Shown: positions 1-7,855 of the stretch, one piece after another
Numbering within the stretch: the stretch's first letter is position 1
How the letters are laid out: every line of letters starts with the position of its first letter
Assembly (NCBI GenBank): GCA_945888895.1
Contig: CAMDAY010000002.1
Location: 1-38,344, forward strand
Length of the DNA: 38,344 bases
Direction of reading: 5' to 3'
From: Dehalococcoides mccartyi
Lineage (GTDB): Bacteria > Chloroflexota > Dehalococcoidia > UBA2979
Notes under the pieces: model-generated
What the model was told of the DNA's origin: nothing
Databases searched by the model: none
Seen by the model: only the letters and a program-made list of their open reading frames with translations
Translations under genes and position numbers: made by a program

Positions 1-495
1 GCGCGCCTTCACGCGGTAGTGCCCGGACGGCCGCACGATGTCGCCGAGCACGTCCTCCGGCATCGCGGCGATCGCCTCGACGCTCAGCGCACCCGCCGCG
101 CCGAGGTTCTCCAGCGCCGACGCCGCGCCGCGCCACGACGTGTTCTGCACGAGGATCGCGCCCAGGCAGATCTCCAGCCGCTGCGCCGGCCCCTCGGTCG
201 ACGCGGTGGGCCACCATTGCTGCTCGCCGTACATGCCGAGCAGGGCGTCGTACGTGCGACGCAACTCGCGCGCCGTGTAGGGCTTGGGCGGTGCGGCGTG
301 CTCACCCCGGACGGCGGGGTCTTCGAGGCCGGTCGGGCCCGCCTGCAGGCGACCACCCTGCTTGGCGCCCTGCTTCCTCGACTGCTCGTCGAGACGACGC
401 TCCGCGCGCGGCGCCGGGCGCGGCTCACCGTTCGCCGCGAGGTACGCGGCCTCCTCGGTACGTTGCGCGGCGCGCCGCACCCATCGCCCGCTCAT
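1..495 (-). CDS. Endonuclease III-like HhH-GPD DNA repair protein (partial, C-terminus off the left edge)
   Basis: An open frame runs from an ATG at 495 to the window edge with no stop, giving 165 codons. The first ~70 residues are basic, low-complexity and probably disordered. The rest matches the start of the endonuclease III/HhH-GPD base-excision fold: a YGEQQWWP segment, then LGAILVQNTSW, which resembles the family's ILxQNTxW helix, then a segment ending RPSGHYRVKAR. The helix-hairpin-helix, the catalytic Lys/Asp and any iron-sulphur cysteines lie beyond the edge and cannot be checked. A G-rich stretch (GGGGGG) sits just upstream as a possible ribosome site. It is divergent from the small membrane gene at 576. 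It probably removes damaged bases, but the substrate is unknown. Confidence 0.8.
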   Translation of the reverse strand, partial: MSGRWVRRAAQRTEEAAYLAANGEPRPAPRAERRLDEQSRKQGAKQGGRLQAGPTGLEDPAVRGEHAAPPKPYTARELRRTYDALLGMYGEQQWWPTASTEGPAQRLEICLGAILVQNTSWRGAASALENLGAAGALSVEAIAAMPEDVLGDIVRPSGHYRVKAR

Positions 496-575
496 CGCGC
501 CCCCCGCATTGCACTACGCTCCACACGTTGAGGCGATCCGCGCAACGCCGACCTCGACGCGGACGGAGGCAGCAC

Positions 576-797
576 GTGGTGAAGAACTGGGGGCTGGTGA
601 TCACGCCGGTCGCGATCATCCTGATGCTGATCGGCTCGCTCGTCCTCGACAACACACCGTTGACGATCGGCGCTGCCGTGCTGCTGATGGTCGGCGTCCT
701 GCTGATGCCGCGACAGGAGGGGCTGCAGGGCTGGATGCCCGCCGTCTCGCTCATCGGCGTCGCCGCGCTGGTGATCATCCTGCGCTCGATCCGCTAG
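576..797 (+). CDS. Small integral membrane protein
   Basis: A 73-residue hydrophobic protein of unrecognised family. A GTG at 576 (or the next codon, GTG at 579) is chosen because GGAGG at 565-569 is well spaced from it. The frame is open much further upstream, but that part is Arg-rich shadow sequence. After VKNW there are two strong hydrophobic segments (about residues 6-24 and 29-44), a short polar loop with PRQEG, and a third hydrophobic stretch ending in basic residues. This suggests two or three membrane helices. It stands alone between two minus-strand genes. No function can be assigned. Confidence 0.6.
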   Translation: MVKNWGLVITPVAIILMLIGSLVLDNTPLTIGAAVLLMVGVLLMPRQEGLQGWMPAVSLIGVAALVIILRSIR

Positions 798-826
798 CAC
801 CCGCTCTGCGCGCAACGCGTCGAGGA

Positions 827-1279
827 TCAACCTCGCGCCCACTTCGGTAGGGACGCCTTCGGCTCCGAGTCGTAGAACGCGATGTAGGGCTTCACGTCCA
901 GCACGGGCGTGCCATCGACCAGGTCGAGGCCCTCGAGGCGCAGCACGTCGCCCTCGACGCCGCGCAGCTTGCACACCGTCACGCTCACCGGGTTCGGCCG
1001 CGCTCCCCCGCGCAGCGCGAGGGCGCCCTGGAGCGGGTACCTCGAGTCGCCGTTGGGGTACGCCTGACGGCGCTGCCGCATCTCCTCGGGGATCTCGTGC
1101 AGCCAGCCGATCACAATGACGTGCGAGTAATCGGCCAGCCCGAGCAGCGCGTCGCCGAGGCCCGCGTTCAGGCGCACCTCGGACCGGACGCGCGACCAGT
1201 CGACGCGCGCGGCGTCGCGCTCGTCGCAGACGACGGCGCCGATGGATTCGAGGGTGATCGAGGCGGGCTCAGGCGTCAT
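827..1279 (-). CDS. TrmO/TsaA-like SAM-dependent tRNA methyltransferase
   Basis: A 150-residue protein of the TsaA/TrmO (UPF0066) beta-barrel family. Known members use S-adenosylmethionine to N6-methylate t6A at position 37 of tRNA. Signature segments are visible: HVIVIGWLHEI in the middle, then RGGARPNPVSVTV (the family RPNPIG-type loop), then LDLVDGTPVLDVKPYI near the C-terminus. It is shorter than the ~235-residue E. coli TrmO and has only the N-terminal catalytic barrel, as in many non-proteobacterial homologues. A TAGAAT hexamer ends six bases before the ATG with no Shine-Dalgarno sequence between, which suggests a leaderless mRNA. The fold call is firm; the exact tRNA target is inferred. 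Confidence 0.85.
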   Translation of the reverse strand: MTPEPASITLESIGAVVCDERDAARVDWSRVRSEVRLNAGLGDALLGLADYSHVIVIGWLHEIPEEMRQRRQAYPNGDSRYPLQGALALRGGARPNPVSVTVCKLRGVEGDVLRLEGLDLVDGTPVLDVKPYIAFYDSEPKASLPKWARG

Positions 1280-1285
1280 GCTGGC

Positions 1286-1291
1286 ATTCTA
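1286..1291 (-). promoter_or_regulatory. Putative -10 element of a leaderless promoter for the TrmO-like gene
   Basis: TAGAAT on the minus strand ends six bases before the ATG at 1279. Transcription would then begin at or next to the start codon. No Shine-Dalgarno-like sequence fits in the gap and no convincing -35 element was seen. Confidence 0.4.
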
Positions 1292-1364
1292 CGCGGGAGC
1301 CTCGGACGAGCCGTCGCCGGCCCCCTCGGAGCGGCCTCGGGAGCGCGGCAGCAACCTAAATATA

Positions 1365-1373
1365 TGGTAAGAT
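1365..1373 (+). promoter_or_regulatory. Putative extended -10 promoter of gyrB
   Basis: TGGTAAGAT (TGn followed by TAAGAT) lies in a short A/T-rich island in otherwise G/C-rich DNA, about 120 bases upstream of the gyrB ATG. The same TAAGAT hexamer precedes pyrG. No clear -35 was found, which is consistent with an extended -10 promoter. The long leader before gyrB holds no recognised RNA element. Confidence 0.4.
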
Positions 1374-1495
1374 GGAGACGTGTATGAGCGCGGTTTGAAT
1401 CCCCCGCCGCCTCGGCGCGAACAGCAGTCGCGACGCACAGCATCCCACCGCAACACCCCTCGATCCGTCGTGGGGCGACGAGTGAATGAGGCCAC

Positions 1496-3418
1496 ATGAC
1501 CACGACCGCGCCCAAGGGGAAAGCAGCGGACTACACCGCTGACAGCATCCAGATCCTCGAAGGGCTCGAGGCGGTCAGACGCCGCCCCGGTATGTACATC
1601 GGCTCCACGGATCAGCGCGGCCTCCACCACCTCATCTACGAGATCGTCGACAACGCCGTCGACGAGGCGATGGCGGGCTACTGCAACCGCATCGAGATCA
1701 CCATCGAGCCGGACGGCCACGTCCGCGTCACCGACAACGGCCGAGGCATCCCCGTCGGCAAGCACGCCAAGACCGGCCTCTCCGGCGTCGAGACCGTGTT
1801 CACCGTCCTCCACGCCGGCGGGAAGTTCGGCGGCGGCGCCTACAAGGTGTCCGGCGGCCTCCACGGCGTCGGCGCGTCCGTCGTCAACGCGCTGTCCGAG
1901 GAGCTCGAGGTCGAAATCCACCAGGGCGGTGCCGTCTACAACCAGACCTACAACCTCGGCGCGCCCAAGGGCGGGCTGATCAAGGGCAAGCAGAAGGTCG
2001 ACGACAGCGGCACGATCGTCCGCTTCCTCCCCGACAGCACGACGTTCGAGACCCTCGACTACGACTTCGACATGCTGTCGCAGCGCTTCCGCGAGATGGC
2101 CTACCTGACGAAGGCGCTCTTCATCAAGTTCGTCGACCTCCGCGACGACGGCCACGAGGCGTCGTACTACTTCGACAGCGGCATCGAAGCGTTCGTGCGC
2201 CAGATCGGCCGCACCCGCCAGCCCCTGCACGCCGATCCGATCTACGTGACGATGGAGACGGACGACGCGGCCGTCGAGGTCGCCATCCAGTACAACTCGT
2301 CGTTCGGTGAGGTCGTGCACTCCTTCGCCAACGCGATCAAAACGATCGATGGCGGCTCGCACGTCACCGGCTTCCGCACCGCGCTCACGAGCGTCCTGAA
2401 CGACTACGCCCGCAAGGCGAAGATCCTCAAGGACGGCGACCAGAACCTCACCGGCGACGACGTGCGCGAGGGACTCGCGGCCGTCATCTCCGTGAAGCTC
2501 GCCGAGCCGCAGTTCGAGGGCCAGACCAAGACCCGCCTCGGCAACCCCGAGGTGAAGGGCATGGTCGAGTCCGCCGTGCGCCAATCGCTCGGCCAGTACC
2601 TGGAGGAGAACCCGTCCGTCGGTCGCAAGATCATGGACAAAGCGCTCACCGCCGCCCGCGCCCGCGAGGCCGCCCGCAAGGCGCGTGACCTCGTGCAGCG
2701 CAAGGGTGTCCTCGAGGGCTCGAACCTCCCCGGCAAGCTCGCGGACTGCCAGGAGAACGACCCCGCCCAGTGCGAGCTGTACATCGTCGAGGGCGAGTCG
2801 GCCGGCGGCTCCGCCAAGGGCGGCCGCGATCGCCGCACACAGGCGATCCTGGCGCTGCGCGGCAAGATCCTCAACGTGGAGAAGGCGCGCCTCGACAAGA
2901 TGCTCGAGAACGAGCAGGTGCGGAACATCATCACCGCGCTCGGCACCGGCTTCGGCGCGGACTGGAACGGCGACAAGCTCCGCTACCACAAGGTCGTCAT
3001 CATGACGGACGCGGACGTGGACGGCGCGCACATCCGCACGCTGCTGCTTACGTTCTTCTACCGCTTCATGCCGAACCTGATCGAGGGCGGCTACCTCTAC
3101 ATCGCGCAGCCCCCGCTGTTCTCGGCGACTCGAGGCCGCAACGTGACGTGGCTCTTCAACGAGAAGGCGCTCACCGACTACCAGACGGACCACGGCACCA
3201 GCGGCTATCACCTGCAGCGCTACAAGGGCCTCGGCGAGATGAACGCCGAGCAGCTGTGGGAGACGACGATGAACCCCGCGAACCGCGTGCTGCTGCGCGC
3301 CGAGGTCCACGACGCCGAGGACGCCGACCGCGTGTTCACGATGCTCATGGGCGACGCGGTTCCCCCGCGCAAGCACTTCATCACCACCCACGCCCTCGAG
3401 GCGACGCTGGACGTCTAG
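1496..3418 (+). CDS. gyrB: DNA gyrase subunit B
   Basis: A 640-residue type II topoisomerase ATPase subunit that pairs with GyrA to introduce negative supercoils. The GHKL ATPase motifs are intact: YEIVDNAVDEAM (catalytic Glu near 49, Asn 53), VTDNGRGIP (Asp 80) and GLHGVGASVVNALS. The TOPRIM domain has EGESAGGSAKGGRDRR near residue 430 and MTDADVDGAHIRTLL near 505. The C-terminal tail has QPPLF and RYKGLGEMN. The length matches the short GyrB without the proteobacterial insert. GAGG lies just before the ATG at 1496. gyrA is not next to it; a terminator follows, so it is probably transcribed alone. ParE is a less likely alternative. Confidence 0.96.
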   Translation: MTTTAPKGKAADYTADSIQILEGLEAVRRRPGMYIGSTDQRGLHHLIYEIVDNAVDEAMAGYCNRIEITIEPDGHVRVTDNGRGIPVGKHAKTGLSGVETVFTVLHAGGKFGGGAYKVSGGLHGVGASVVNALSEELEVEIHQGGAVYNQTYNLGAPKGGLIKGKQKVDDSGTIVRFLPDSTTFETLDYDFDMLSQRFREMAYLTKALFIKFVDLRDDGHEASYYFDSGIEAFVRQIGRTRQPLHADPIYVTMETDDAAVEVAIQYNSSFGEVVHSFANAIKTIDGGSHVTGFRTALTSVLNDYARKAKILKDGDQNLTGDDVREGLAAVISVKLAEPQFEGQTKTRLGNPEVKGMVESAVRQSLGQYLEENPSVGRKIMDKALTAARAREAARKARDLVQRKGVLEGSNLPGKLADCQENDPAQCELYIVEGESAGGSAKGGRDRRTQAILALRGKILNVEKARLDKMLENEQVRNIITALGTGFGADWNGDKLRYHKVVIMTDADVDGAHIRTLLLTFFYRFMPNLIEGGYLYIAQPPLFSATRGRNVTWLFNEKALTDYQTDHGTSGYHLQRYKGLGEMNAEQLWETTMNPANRVLLRAEVHDAEDADRVFTMLMGDAVPPRKHFITTHALEATLDV

Positions 3419-3444
3419 CCCTCGCACCGTTCGAGGACAACGCG

Positions 3445-3476
3445 ACGCCCCTTCGGAAACGGGGGGCGTTCTGTTT
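3445..3476 (+). terminator. Rho-independent terminator of gyrB
   Basis: ACGCCCC at 3445-3451 pairs with GGGGCGT at 3463-3469, followed by a T-rich TCTGTTT. It begins 27 bases after the gyrB stop. Confidence 0.75.
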
Positions 3477-3482
3477 GTGCCG

Positions 3483-3969
3483 CGGCGAGTGATGTCGAGG
3501 TGGCCGCGTGGGGCACCCCATCCCCCTGCCCCCTTCCGTGCTTCCACGCAGAACAGCGCTCCGCGCGGGGCTCGGGAAGGGGGATGGCTGGCAAGGGCTT
3601 CGCGCTCCCGATCGGACGAGGGGGCTTCGCACCTCGGCGGGAGGTTCAGCGGCCAGGCCCACGTCGCTTGAGACGACGGGCTGTGAGCGGTCGGCACCCG
3701 CGGGAGAGCCCTCACCCTGCCCTCTCCCCCTCAAAGGGGGCGAGGGTTCTGAAGGAATCTCCAGCGTTCACCGTTCGGTTGGACCGTCGGCTTCGGCATG
3801 TCCGTGCTGAGGTGCGAATCACTCGCACCGACGCTGCGTGGCCACATCGAGTTCCGCCGGGAGTGTGAGGAGCTGCGCCCCTCACAGTTGGTTCCTCCCC
3901 TCTCCCCCTCCCGGCGCGGGAGGGGGAGAGGTGGGCCGCCCCACGCCGCCACCTCGACACCACTCGCCG
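3483..3969. repeat. Element A: long-terminal-inverted-repeat intergenic element (487 bp)
   Basis: This gene-free stretch between gyrB and the lipoprotein is bounded by inverted ends of about 43 bp: CGGCGAGTGATGTCGAGGTG at 3483 and its imperfect reverse complement ending at 3969, continuing inward as GCGTGGGGC. Inside are G/C-rich hairpins (CCCCCTTCC with GGAAGGGGG; CTCCCCCTC with GAGGGGGAG) and the hairpin GGTGCGA/TCGCACC near 3810-3830. There is also a block with GCCGGGAGTGTGAGGAGCTG near 3856, and an inverted copy of the shorter CCCTCTCC repeat near 3712. The same modules recur in elements B, C and D. It has no credible coding sequence; the small open frames are G/C artefacts. Confidence 0.8.
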
Positions 3970-4004
3970 AGGATTGCACCCCGCTCGTTCTGGCTCCCCC
4001 GCGA

Positions 4005-4475
4005 TCACTCCCGCACAGCAAAGCCGAGCGACTGCACGCCCGCCCCGTCGAGCAGCAGCATCGCGCACGTCCCCGCCACCACCGGCGGCATGACGAACGT
4101 CGTGCGGAGACGGCCGTCGAGGCCCACCGTCACGTCGAACTCGACGTCACGCTGAAGCGGCGTCATGAGGATCAGCCGGCGCGGGCCGGGCGGCAGCCGC
4201 TGGCTCGTCACCGTCACCGTCTCGCCGCGTCGAGGTGACACGGGATCCATCAGTAGCAGCGGCGACCCGGAGTCCTGCAACACGGAGTTCTGCACGTCGC
4301 ACTCCGCGCGCGATGCGGAGCGATCCCCGACAACCGTCGAGGTGCCTCGCACTGCTGCGGTCGAAGTCGGGGCGGGCGGCTGCGGGGCGAAGGTCGCCCT
4401 CACCTGGCGCACGGGCGGGTCGCCGCATCCCGCGAGCAGCACGAGCGCGACGACTGCCGGCAGCAGCGCGCGCAT
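4005..4475 (-). CDS. Small lipoprotein, two-cysteine paralogous family (copy 1)
   Basis: A 156-residue predicted lipoprotein. The signal peptide MRALLPAVVALVLLAGC carries a lipobox with Cys 17. A Pro/Thr-rich linker (about 20-50) follows, then AECD (Cys 59) and a beta-rich domain with SPRRGETVTVTSQRL, DGRLRTTFVMP and GTCAMLLLDG (Cys 137). A paralogue lies at 5869-6375 with the same order of lipobox, AECD, hydrophobic strands and VMP-x-HCAVVLL. Cys 59 and Cys 137 could form a disulphide outside the membrane. The ATG at 4475 is chosen because it starts the signal peptide. It lies 8 bp after the permease gene, so the two are probably co-transcribed. The family is not recognised and the function is unknown. 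Confidence 0.75.
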   Translation of the reverse strand: MRALLPAVVALVLLAGCGDPPVRQVRATFAPQPPAPTSTAAVRGTSTVVGDRSASRAECDVQNSVLQDSGSPLLLMDPVSPRRGETVTVTSQRLPPGPRRLILMTPLQRDVEFDVTVGLDGRLRTTFVMPPVVAGTCAMLLLDGAGVQSLGFAVRE

Positions 4476-4483
4476 CCTCGGTG

Positions 4484-5236
4484 CTATGCCCGCGCGAGGA
4501 GCGTGGGGAGCGAGGAGGCGAGCAGCGCCAGGCCGGAGGCGGTGAGGCACGTCAACACGACGCGGCGGAAGGCGATCTCGCTCAGGCCGATGTACACGCG
4601 CATGCCGATGAGCGCGGGGACGAGCATCGCCACGATCACGATGCCGAGCGTCGGGAGCATCTCGCGCGTCACGCGGCCCGCGGCGACGAGCGCGGTCCCA
4701 CTGAGCGCGAGGATCACGAGGTTGAAGTTCTGCACCACGGCACGCGCGTGGTCGCGCTCGAGCTGGCGGAGCGTCACCCACAGCGTCGGGATCGCGCCCG
4801 CTGACCCCACGATGCCGCCGAGGATGCCCCCGACCAGCCCGATGCCGCTGTCGGCCACTCGCCCGACATCGGGCACGCGGGGCAGACGCGTCGCGAACAG
4901 GATCGCGGGACACCACGTCACCAGGAACCCGCCCAGCAGCGCCTTGAACAGCGGCACGTCCAGCATCGGCAGCACCGCGACGCCGAGCGGCACGCCGATC
5001 ACCCCACCCACGAGGAACGGCGCGAGCAGCCGCCAGTCGAAGCCTCGACGCACGCGGATGGCGGCGGTGATCTGCCCGGCGAGCCCGCCGAGGATCGCCA
5101 GCGTCGCGGCGAGCGCCGGCTCCACGCCCCACGCCCAGAACGACAGCGCGACCAGGCTGAACGCGAAGCCCGACAGCCCCTGCACGAAGCCGGCGACCAC
5201 CGCGCCGAGGATCAAGATGCCGAGCGCTGCGTCCAT
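4484..5236 (-). CDS. TauE/SafE-family permease
   Basis: A 250-residue, very hydrophobic protein with about eight membrane segments. It fits the TauE/SafE (DUF81) anion exporter family: an N-terminal GAVVAGFVQGLSGFAFSLVA repeat half and a second half with GGILGGIVGSAGAIPTLWV. Both Gly-rich signatures are in the expected places and the length is typical. Members export sulphite, sulphoacetate or similar organic anions, but the substrate here cannot be told. The start is the ATG at 5236. A TATAGT hexamer lies six bases upstream, suggesting a leaderless transcript. The downstream lipoprotein begins 8 bp after the stop. Confidence 0.85.
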   Translation of the reverse strand: MDAALGILILGAVVAGFVQGLSGFAFSLVALSFWAWGVEPALAATLAILGGLAGQITAAIRVRRGFDWRLLAPFLVGGVIGVPLGVAVLPMLDVPLFKALLGGFLVTWCPAILFATRLPRVPDVGRVADSGIGLVGGILGGIVGSAGAIPTLWVTLRQLERDHARAVVQNFNLVILALSGTALVAAGRVTREMLPTLGIVIVAMLVPALIGMRVYIGLSEIAFRRVVLTCLTASGLALLASSLPTLLARA

Positions 5237-5242
5237 CTGCGG

Positions 5243-5248
5243 GACTAT
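5243..5248 (-). promoter_or_regulatory. Putative -10 element of a leaderless promoter for the permease gene
   Basis: TATAGT on the minus strand ends six bases before the ATG at 5236, with no room for a ribosome site. It is the same arrangement as at 1286-1291. Confidence 0.4.
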
Positions 5249-5256
5249 ACCCCTCC

Positions 5257-5299
5257 GGCCCCCTCTCCCACTGCGTGGGCGAGGGATGGGGTGAGGGCC
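5257..5299. repeat. Short palindromic intergenic repeat (CCCTCTCCC type)
   Basis: A compact inverted repeat in the divergent gap, with GGCCCCCTCTCCCAC on the left, a short loop, then GAGGGATGGGGTGAGGGCC. A close copy is at 23086-23126 and an inverted fragment lies inside element A near 3712. Confidence 0.7.
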
Positions 5300-5343
5300 T
5301 CCGCCGGACACCCTCCGACGGGCGCCAACCAGCAGGCACGCGC

Positions 5344-5349
5344 TATCCT
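5344..5349 (+). promoter_or_regulatory. Putative -10 element of a leaderless promoter for the 5357 gene
   Basis: TATCCT ends seven bases before the ATG at 5357. No Shine-Dalgarno sequence is present between them. Confidence 0.35.
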
Positions 5350-5356
5350 CGGACGC

Positions 5357-5872
5357 ATGATGACCGAGCCGTTCCAGCGCTTCTTCGTGGAGTTCGACCC
5401 GCCGCTCGCCGATGGCGAGGCGTGCCGCGTCGTCTTCGCGGACGACCCGGTGATCATCCTTTTCTTCCAGTCGTGGGCGTACAGCCTCGATTTCGGCGGG
5501 ACGCACGAGCTGGCGCAGGCCGCGCAGTACTTGAAGACGAAGCAGAAGATCGACCTGCGTCCGCTGTTCAAGTACGCGGACCGCGACATCGAGACCCCGA
5601 ACGACCAGCGCGAGATGGACCGCTCGTGGCAGCCCGCCGGTGACCTCGCCTCGTGCGCGCGCGCCGTCGCCGAGGCATGGACGACGCCAGACGACACCCT
5701 CGCCCCGCTCATCCAGGGCTACGCCCACCTCGCCCCGCGCCTCCTCGAGCTAGCCGCCATGTGCGACTGGGTCGCCGAGCGCGCTGCGTCCCCGGACGCC
5801 GAGGCGCGCGTCCGCATGACCTTCCTCCTCGAGACGCCCGAAGCGCGCACCTCGAGGCCTGCGGGTTACTAG
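5357..5872 (+). CDS. Hypothetical protein, acidic, soluble
   Basis: A 171-residue protein of no recognised family. It begins MMTEPFQRFFVEFDPPL; either of two adjacent ATGs (5357, 5360) could serve. The N-terminal part is rich in aromatic residues and Asp (FADDPVIILFFQSWAYSLDF). The second half is predicted helical with Ala/Leu/Glu runs. There is no signal peptide or membrane segment, and no catalytic motif was seen. Codon use matches its neighbours, which supports a real gene. Its stop overlaps the stop of the convergent lipoprotein gene by four bases. Confidence 0.6.
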   Translation: MMTEPFQRFFVEFDPPLADGEACRVVFADDPVIILFFQSWAYSLDFGGTHELAQAAQYLKTKQKIDLRPLFKYADRDIETPNDQREMDRSWQPAGDLASCARAVAEAWTTPDDTLAPLIQGYAHLAPRLLELAAMCDWVAERAASPDAEARVRMTFLLETPEARTSRPAGY

Positions 5873-6375
5873 GGCACCCAGAACGGCCGCGCGAGGTACG
5901 TGGCATCGGTCAGCGAGACGCCGCGCAGCAGCACGACCGCACAGTGACCGCGCTGAAGCTCCGGCATGACGACCTCCACTGAAACCGAACCCTCCGTCCC
6001 CACTACCACTGGTCGTGCAGTCTCTTCGCCTTCGCTCCAGATCGTTCCGATCCGCAGGTCATACAATCCCGCGCTCAATCCCTCTCCGGACACTCGAAGT
6101 CGCTGACCAGCCGACGGAGGATCAGGAGCGAGTCTCAGCCGTACTTCGCCGCGGAAGACCGTCTCTGGGCGGGCGATCATCGCGTCGCATTCGGCGCGAC
6201 GCGTCTCGGGCGTCTGTGGTGTGGGCGTTGCTCGGAAGTTGGGGATCGCGTTCGCGCGGATGCGCGCCCGCAGTTCCTCGATTGTCTCAGTCGGCGTCGG
6301 CGTCGGACGCACGCGGTGATCCTCGCAGCCGATGAGAAACACGGTGGCGAGCAGGGCTAGCATCGCAGCGCGCAT
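5869..6375 (-). CDS. Small lipoprotein, two-cysteine paralogous family (copy 2)
   Basis: A 168-residue predicted lipoprotein paralogous to the gene at 4005-4475. The signal peptide MRAAMLALLATVFLIGC places the lipid-modified Cys at 17. It is followed by a Thr/Pro linker (VRPTPTPTETIEEL), RRAECDAMI (Cys 63), PSAGQRLRVSGEGLSAGLYD and VVMPELQRGHCAVVLLRG (Cys 145). The two non-lipobox cysteines are spaced as in copy 1 (82 against 78 residues). The domain looks like a small beta-sandwich, by inference only. The ATG at 6375 is taken as the start of the signal peptide; an in-frame ATG four codons later is possible. Confidence 0.75.
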   Translation of the reverse strand: MRAAMLALLATVFLIGCEDHRVRPTPTPTETIEELRARIRANAIPNFRATPTPQTPETRRAECDAMIARPETVFRGEVRLRLAPDPPSAGQRLRVSGEGLSAGLYDLRIGTIWSEGEETARPVVVGTEGSVSVEVVMPELQRGHCAVVLLRGVSLTDATYLARPFWVP

Positions 6376-6423
6376 CGGCGTTCCTCGGTCGACCGGTCGT
6401 GGCTCGCGTGCCACGATATCCGC

Positions 6424-7152
6424 ATGACGACGCAGTTTGACGATCGGTTCCGCGCGCAGGCGCAGCGCATCAAGGCGTACGAGGGGTGGCTGCGCTCCTC
6501 GGCGCCGGGGGCGATGGCGCTGCGGTGGCTGCTGGGGCCGGGGCAGTGGGCCTCGAACACCGCGATCTACCGGCTGGCCGAGGGGCTGAAGCTCGACGCC
6601 AAGACCAAGCTCCTCGACATCGGGTGCGAGCGCGGGGCGGTGCTGCGGCTGCTCGATGACCAACTGCGGTGCGAGGTGCCCCCGGTCGGCATCGACTTCT
6701 CGCGCGCGATGCTGGAGCAGGCGCGCCTCGACGACCCGAACCCGAGGCGCGAGGCCGGGCTCGTGCAGGGCAGCGGCATCGCGATGCCGTTCCGCGACGC
6801 GACGTTCAACCTCGTCACCTGCGGCTACGTGCTGCACGACCTGGACGACGACGAGGTGCGCGCGCTGTTCTTCGAGGTTGGGCGCATCCTCGAGCCCGGC
6901 GGGCTGGCGGTGATCTGGGACTTCGGCCCGACGGGCAACCGCACCCTCGACGCGTGGAACGCGCGCGTCGTCGCGACCGGCGGGTCGACGCCTCGACTGC
7001 GCTCGAACACGACGCTGCGCCGGCTGGCGAGCGACGTCGGCTTCCCGTTCACGCGCTACGCGGATCTGCGGCCGTTCCTGCTGCCGCCCATCCCACGCGC
7101 CTCGATCATCGTTGGCCGCCCGCCCGAGGGCTTCGACCTGTCGAGACTGTAG
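6424..7152 (+). CDS. Class I SAM-dependent methyltransferase
   Basis: A 242-residue protein with a Rossmann methyltransferase core. Motif I is LLDIGCERGAVLRLL (about residues 60-75), followed by an acidic end of strand 2 (VGIDFSRAMLEQAR), GSGIAMPFRDATFNLV as motif II/III, and LEPGGLAVIWDF after helix D. This is the methyltransferase 11/25-type fold acting on small molecules, lipids or quinones. The conserved GCERG in place of the usual GxGxG still fits SAM binding. The N-terminal ~50 residues are helical and basic. The substrate is unknown, and flanking genes give no pathway clue. Confidence 0.85.
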   Translation: MTTQFDDRFRAQAQRIKAYEGWLRSSAPGAMALRWLLGPGQWASNTAIYRLAEGLKLDAKTKLLDIGCERGAVLRLLDDQLRCEVPPVGIDFSRAMLEQARLDDPNPRREAGLVQGSGIAMPFRDATFNLVTCGYVLHDLDDDEVRALFFEVGRILEPGGLAVIWDFGPTGNRTLDAWNARVVATGGSTPRLRSNTTLRRLASDVGFPFTRYADLRPFLLPPIPRASIIVGRPPEGFDLSRL

Positions 7153-7155
7153 CCG

Positions 7156-7832
7156 CTACCGGCACCGCCCAGCGACGCGCGCGATCATCGCCGACACGTC
7201 ACTGTTCGTGGACGCGCCGGGCAGGGTCAGCGCTCGCTCGACATCGGCCTTCGCCTCGACGCAGCGGTTGAGATCGGCGCGCATCGCCGCGCGAAACGCG
7301 AGTGGCAGCGGGTTGTCCGGCGCGAGGCGCACTGCCTCCACCTCGTCGGCCTCGGCGCCAGGAAGGTTGCTCGCCCACGCGCGGAGCCTCGCCCGCTCGT
7401 GGTAGATACGCCACGCCTCCCGCTCCTTGCCGCTGTACTTCACCGCAAGGTCCATCTCGGCGAGTGCTTCCTCACGCCGAAACTGGTCCGCGAGCAACGC
7501 CGACTTGGAGTAGTGCGCCCACGCGTTCCGAGGCTCCAATTGGATGGCCCGGTCGAAGTCGGCACCCGCGAGATCGTGCGCGCGCTTCGCCCGATGCACC
7601 AACCCGCGCTCGATGTAGAGGCGCGCGTCCCGTGGTGCTGCCTGTACCGCGTATCCAGCTTGAGCAACGCATCATCCTGGCTCCCTCCACCGGAGAGCGC
7701 CCGCGCCTGCGAGATCATCGCGTTCACATCGACGTTCGGCGATGACGAGCCACCCGGCGCCGCACCGAGCATGCCGAACGAGCGGGACGAGAACAGCAGC
7801 GCTGATAGCGACATCTTGAGCGTCCGTGACAT
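7156..7832 (-). pseudogene. TPR-repeat secreted protein, broken by a one-base frameshift
   Basis: Two overlapping frames together make one protein. The upstream frame starts at ATG 7832 behind a strong GGGAGGG site. It reads a hydrophobic N-terminus (MSRTLKMSLSALLFSS), then NAMISQARALSGGGSQDDA and LLKLDT. At about 7647-7652 the match jumps to the other frame, which continues AVQAAPRDARLYIERGL and then several tetratricopeptide repeats such as AIQLEPRNAWAHYSKSALL. Adding one base after GATAC restores LLKLDTAVQAAPRDARLYIE, a normal TPR join. The rebuilt protein is ~225 residues. Either the gene is inactivated, or this is a sequencing error or a slip site. It lies just downstream of nadD. Confidence 0.75.
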
Positions 7833-7855
7833 AGGCCCTCCCGCCGGACGGAAAC

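Noticed and set aside
1289..3715. 808-codon open frame antisense to gyrB
   Set aside because: It is a shadow caused by the strong G/C bias at third codon positions; the translation has no known motif and the plus strand is clearly gyrB.
3500..3868. Several open frames of 64-122 codons inside element A (similarly in B, C and D)
   Set aside because: They cross the palindromic modules, are Arg/Pro/Ser-rich, lack ribosome sites and are not kept in frame between the copies.
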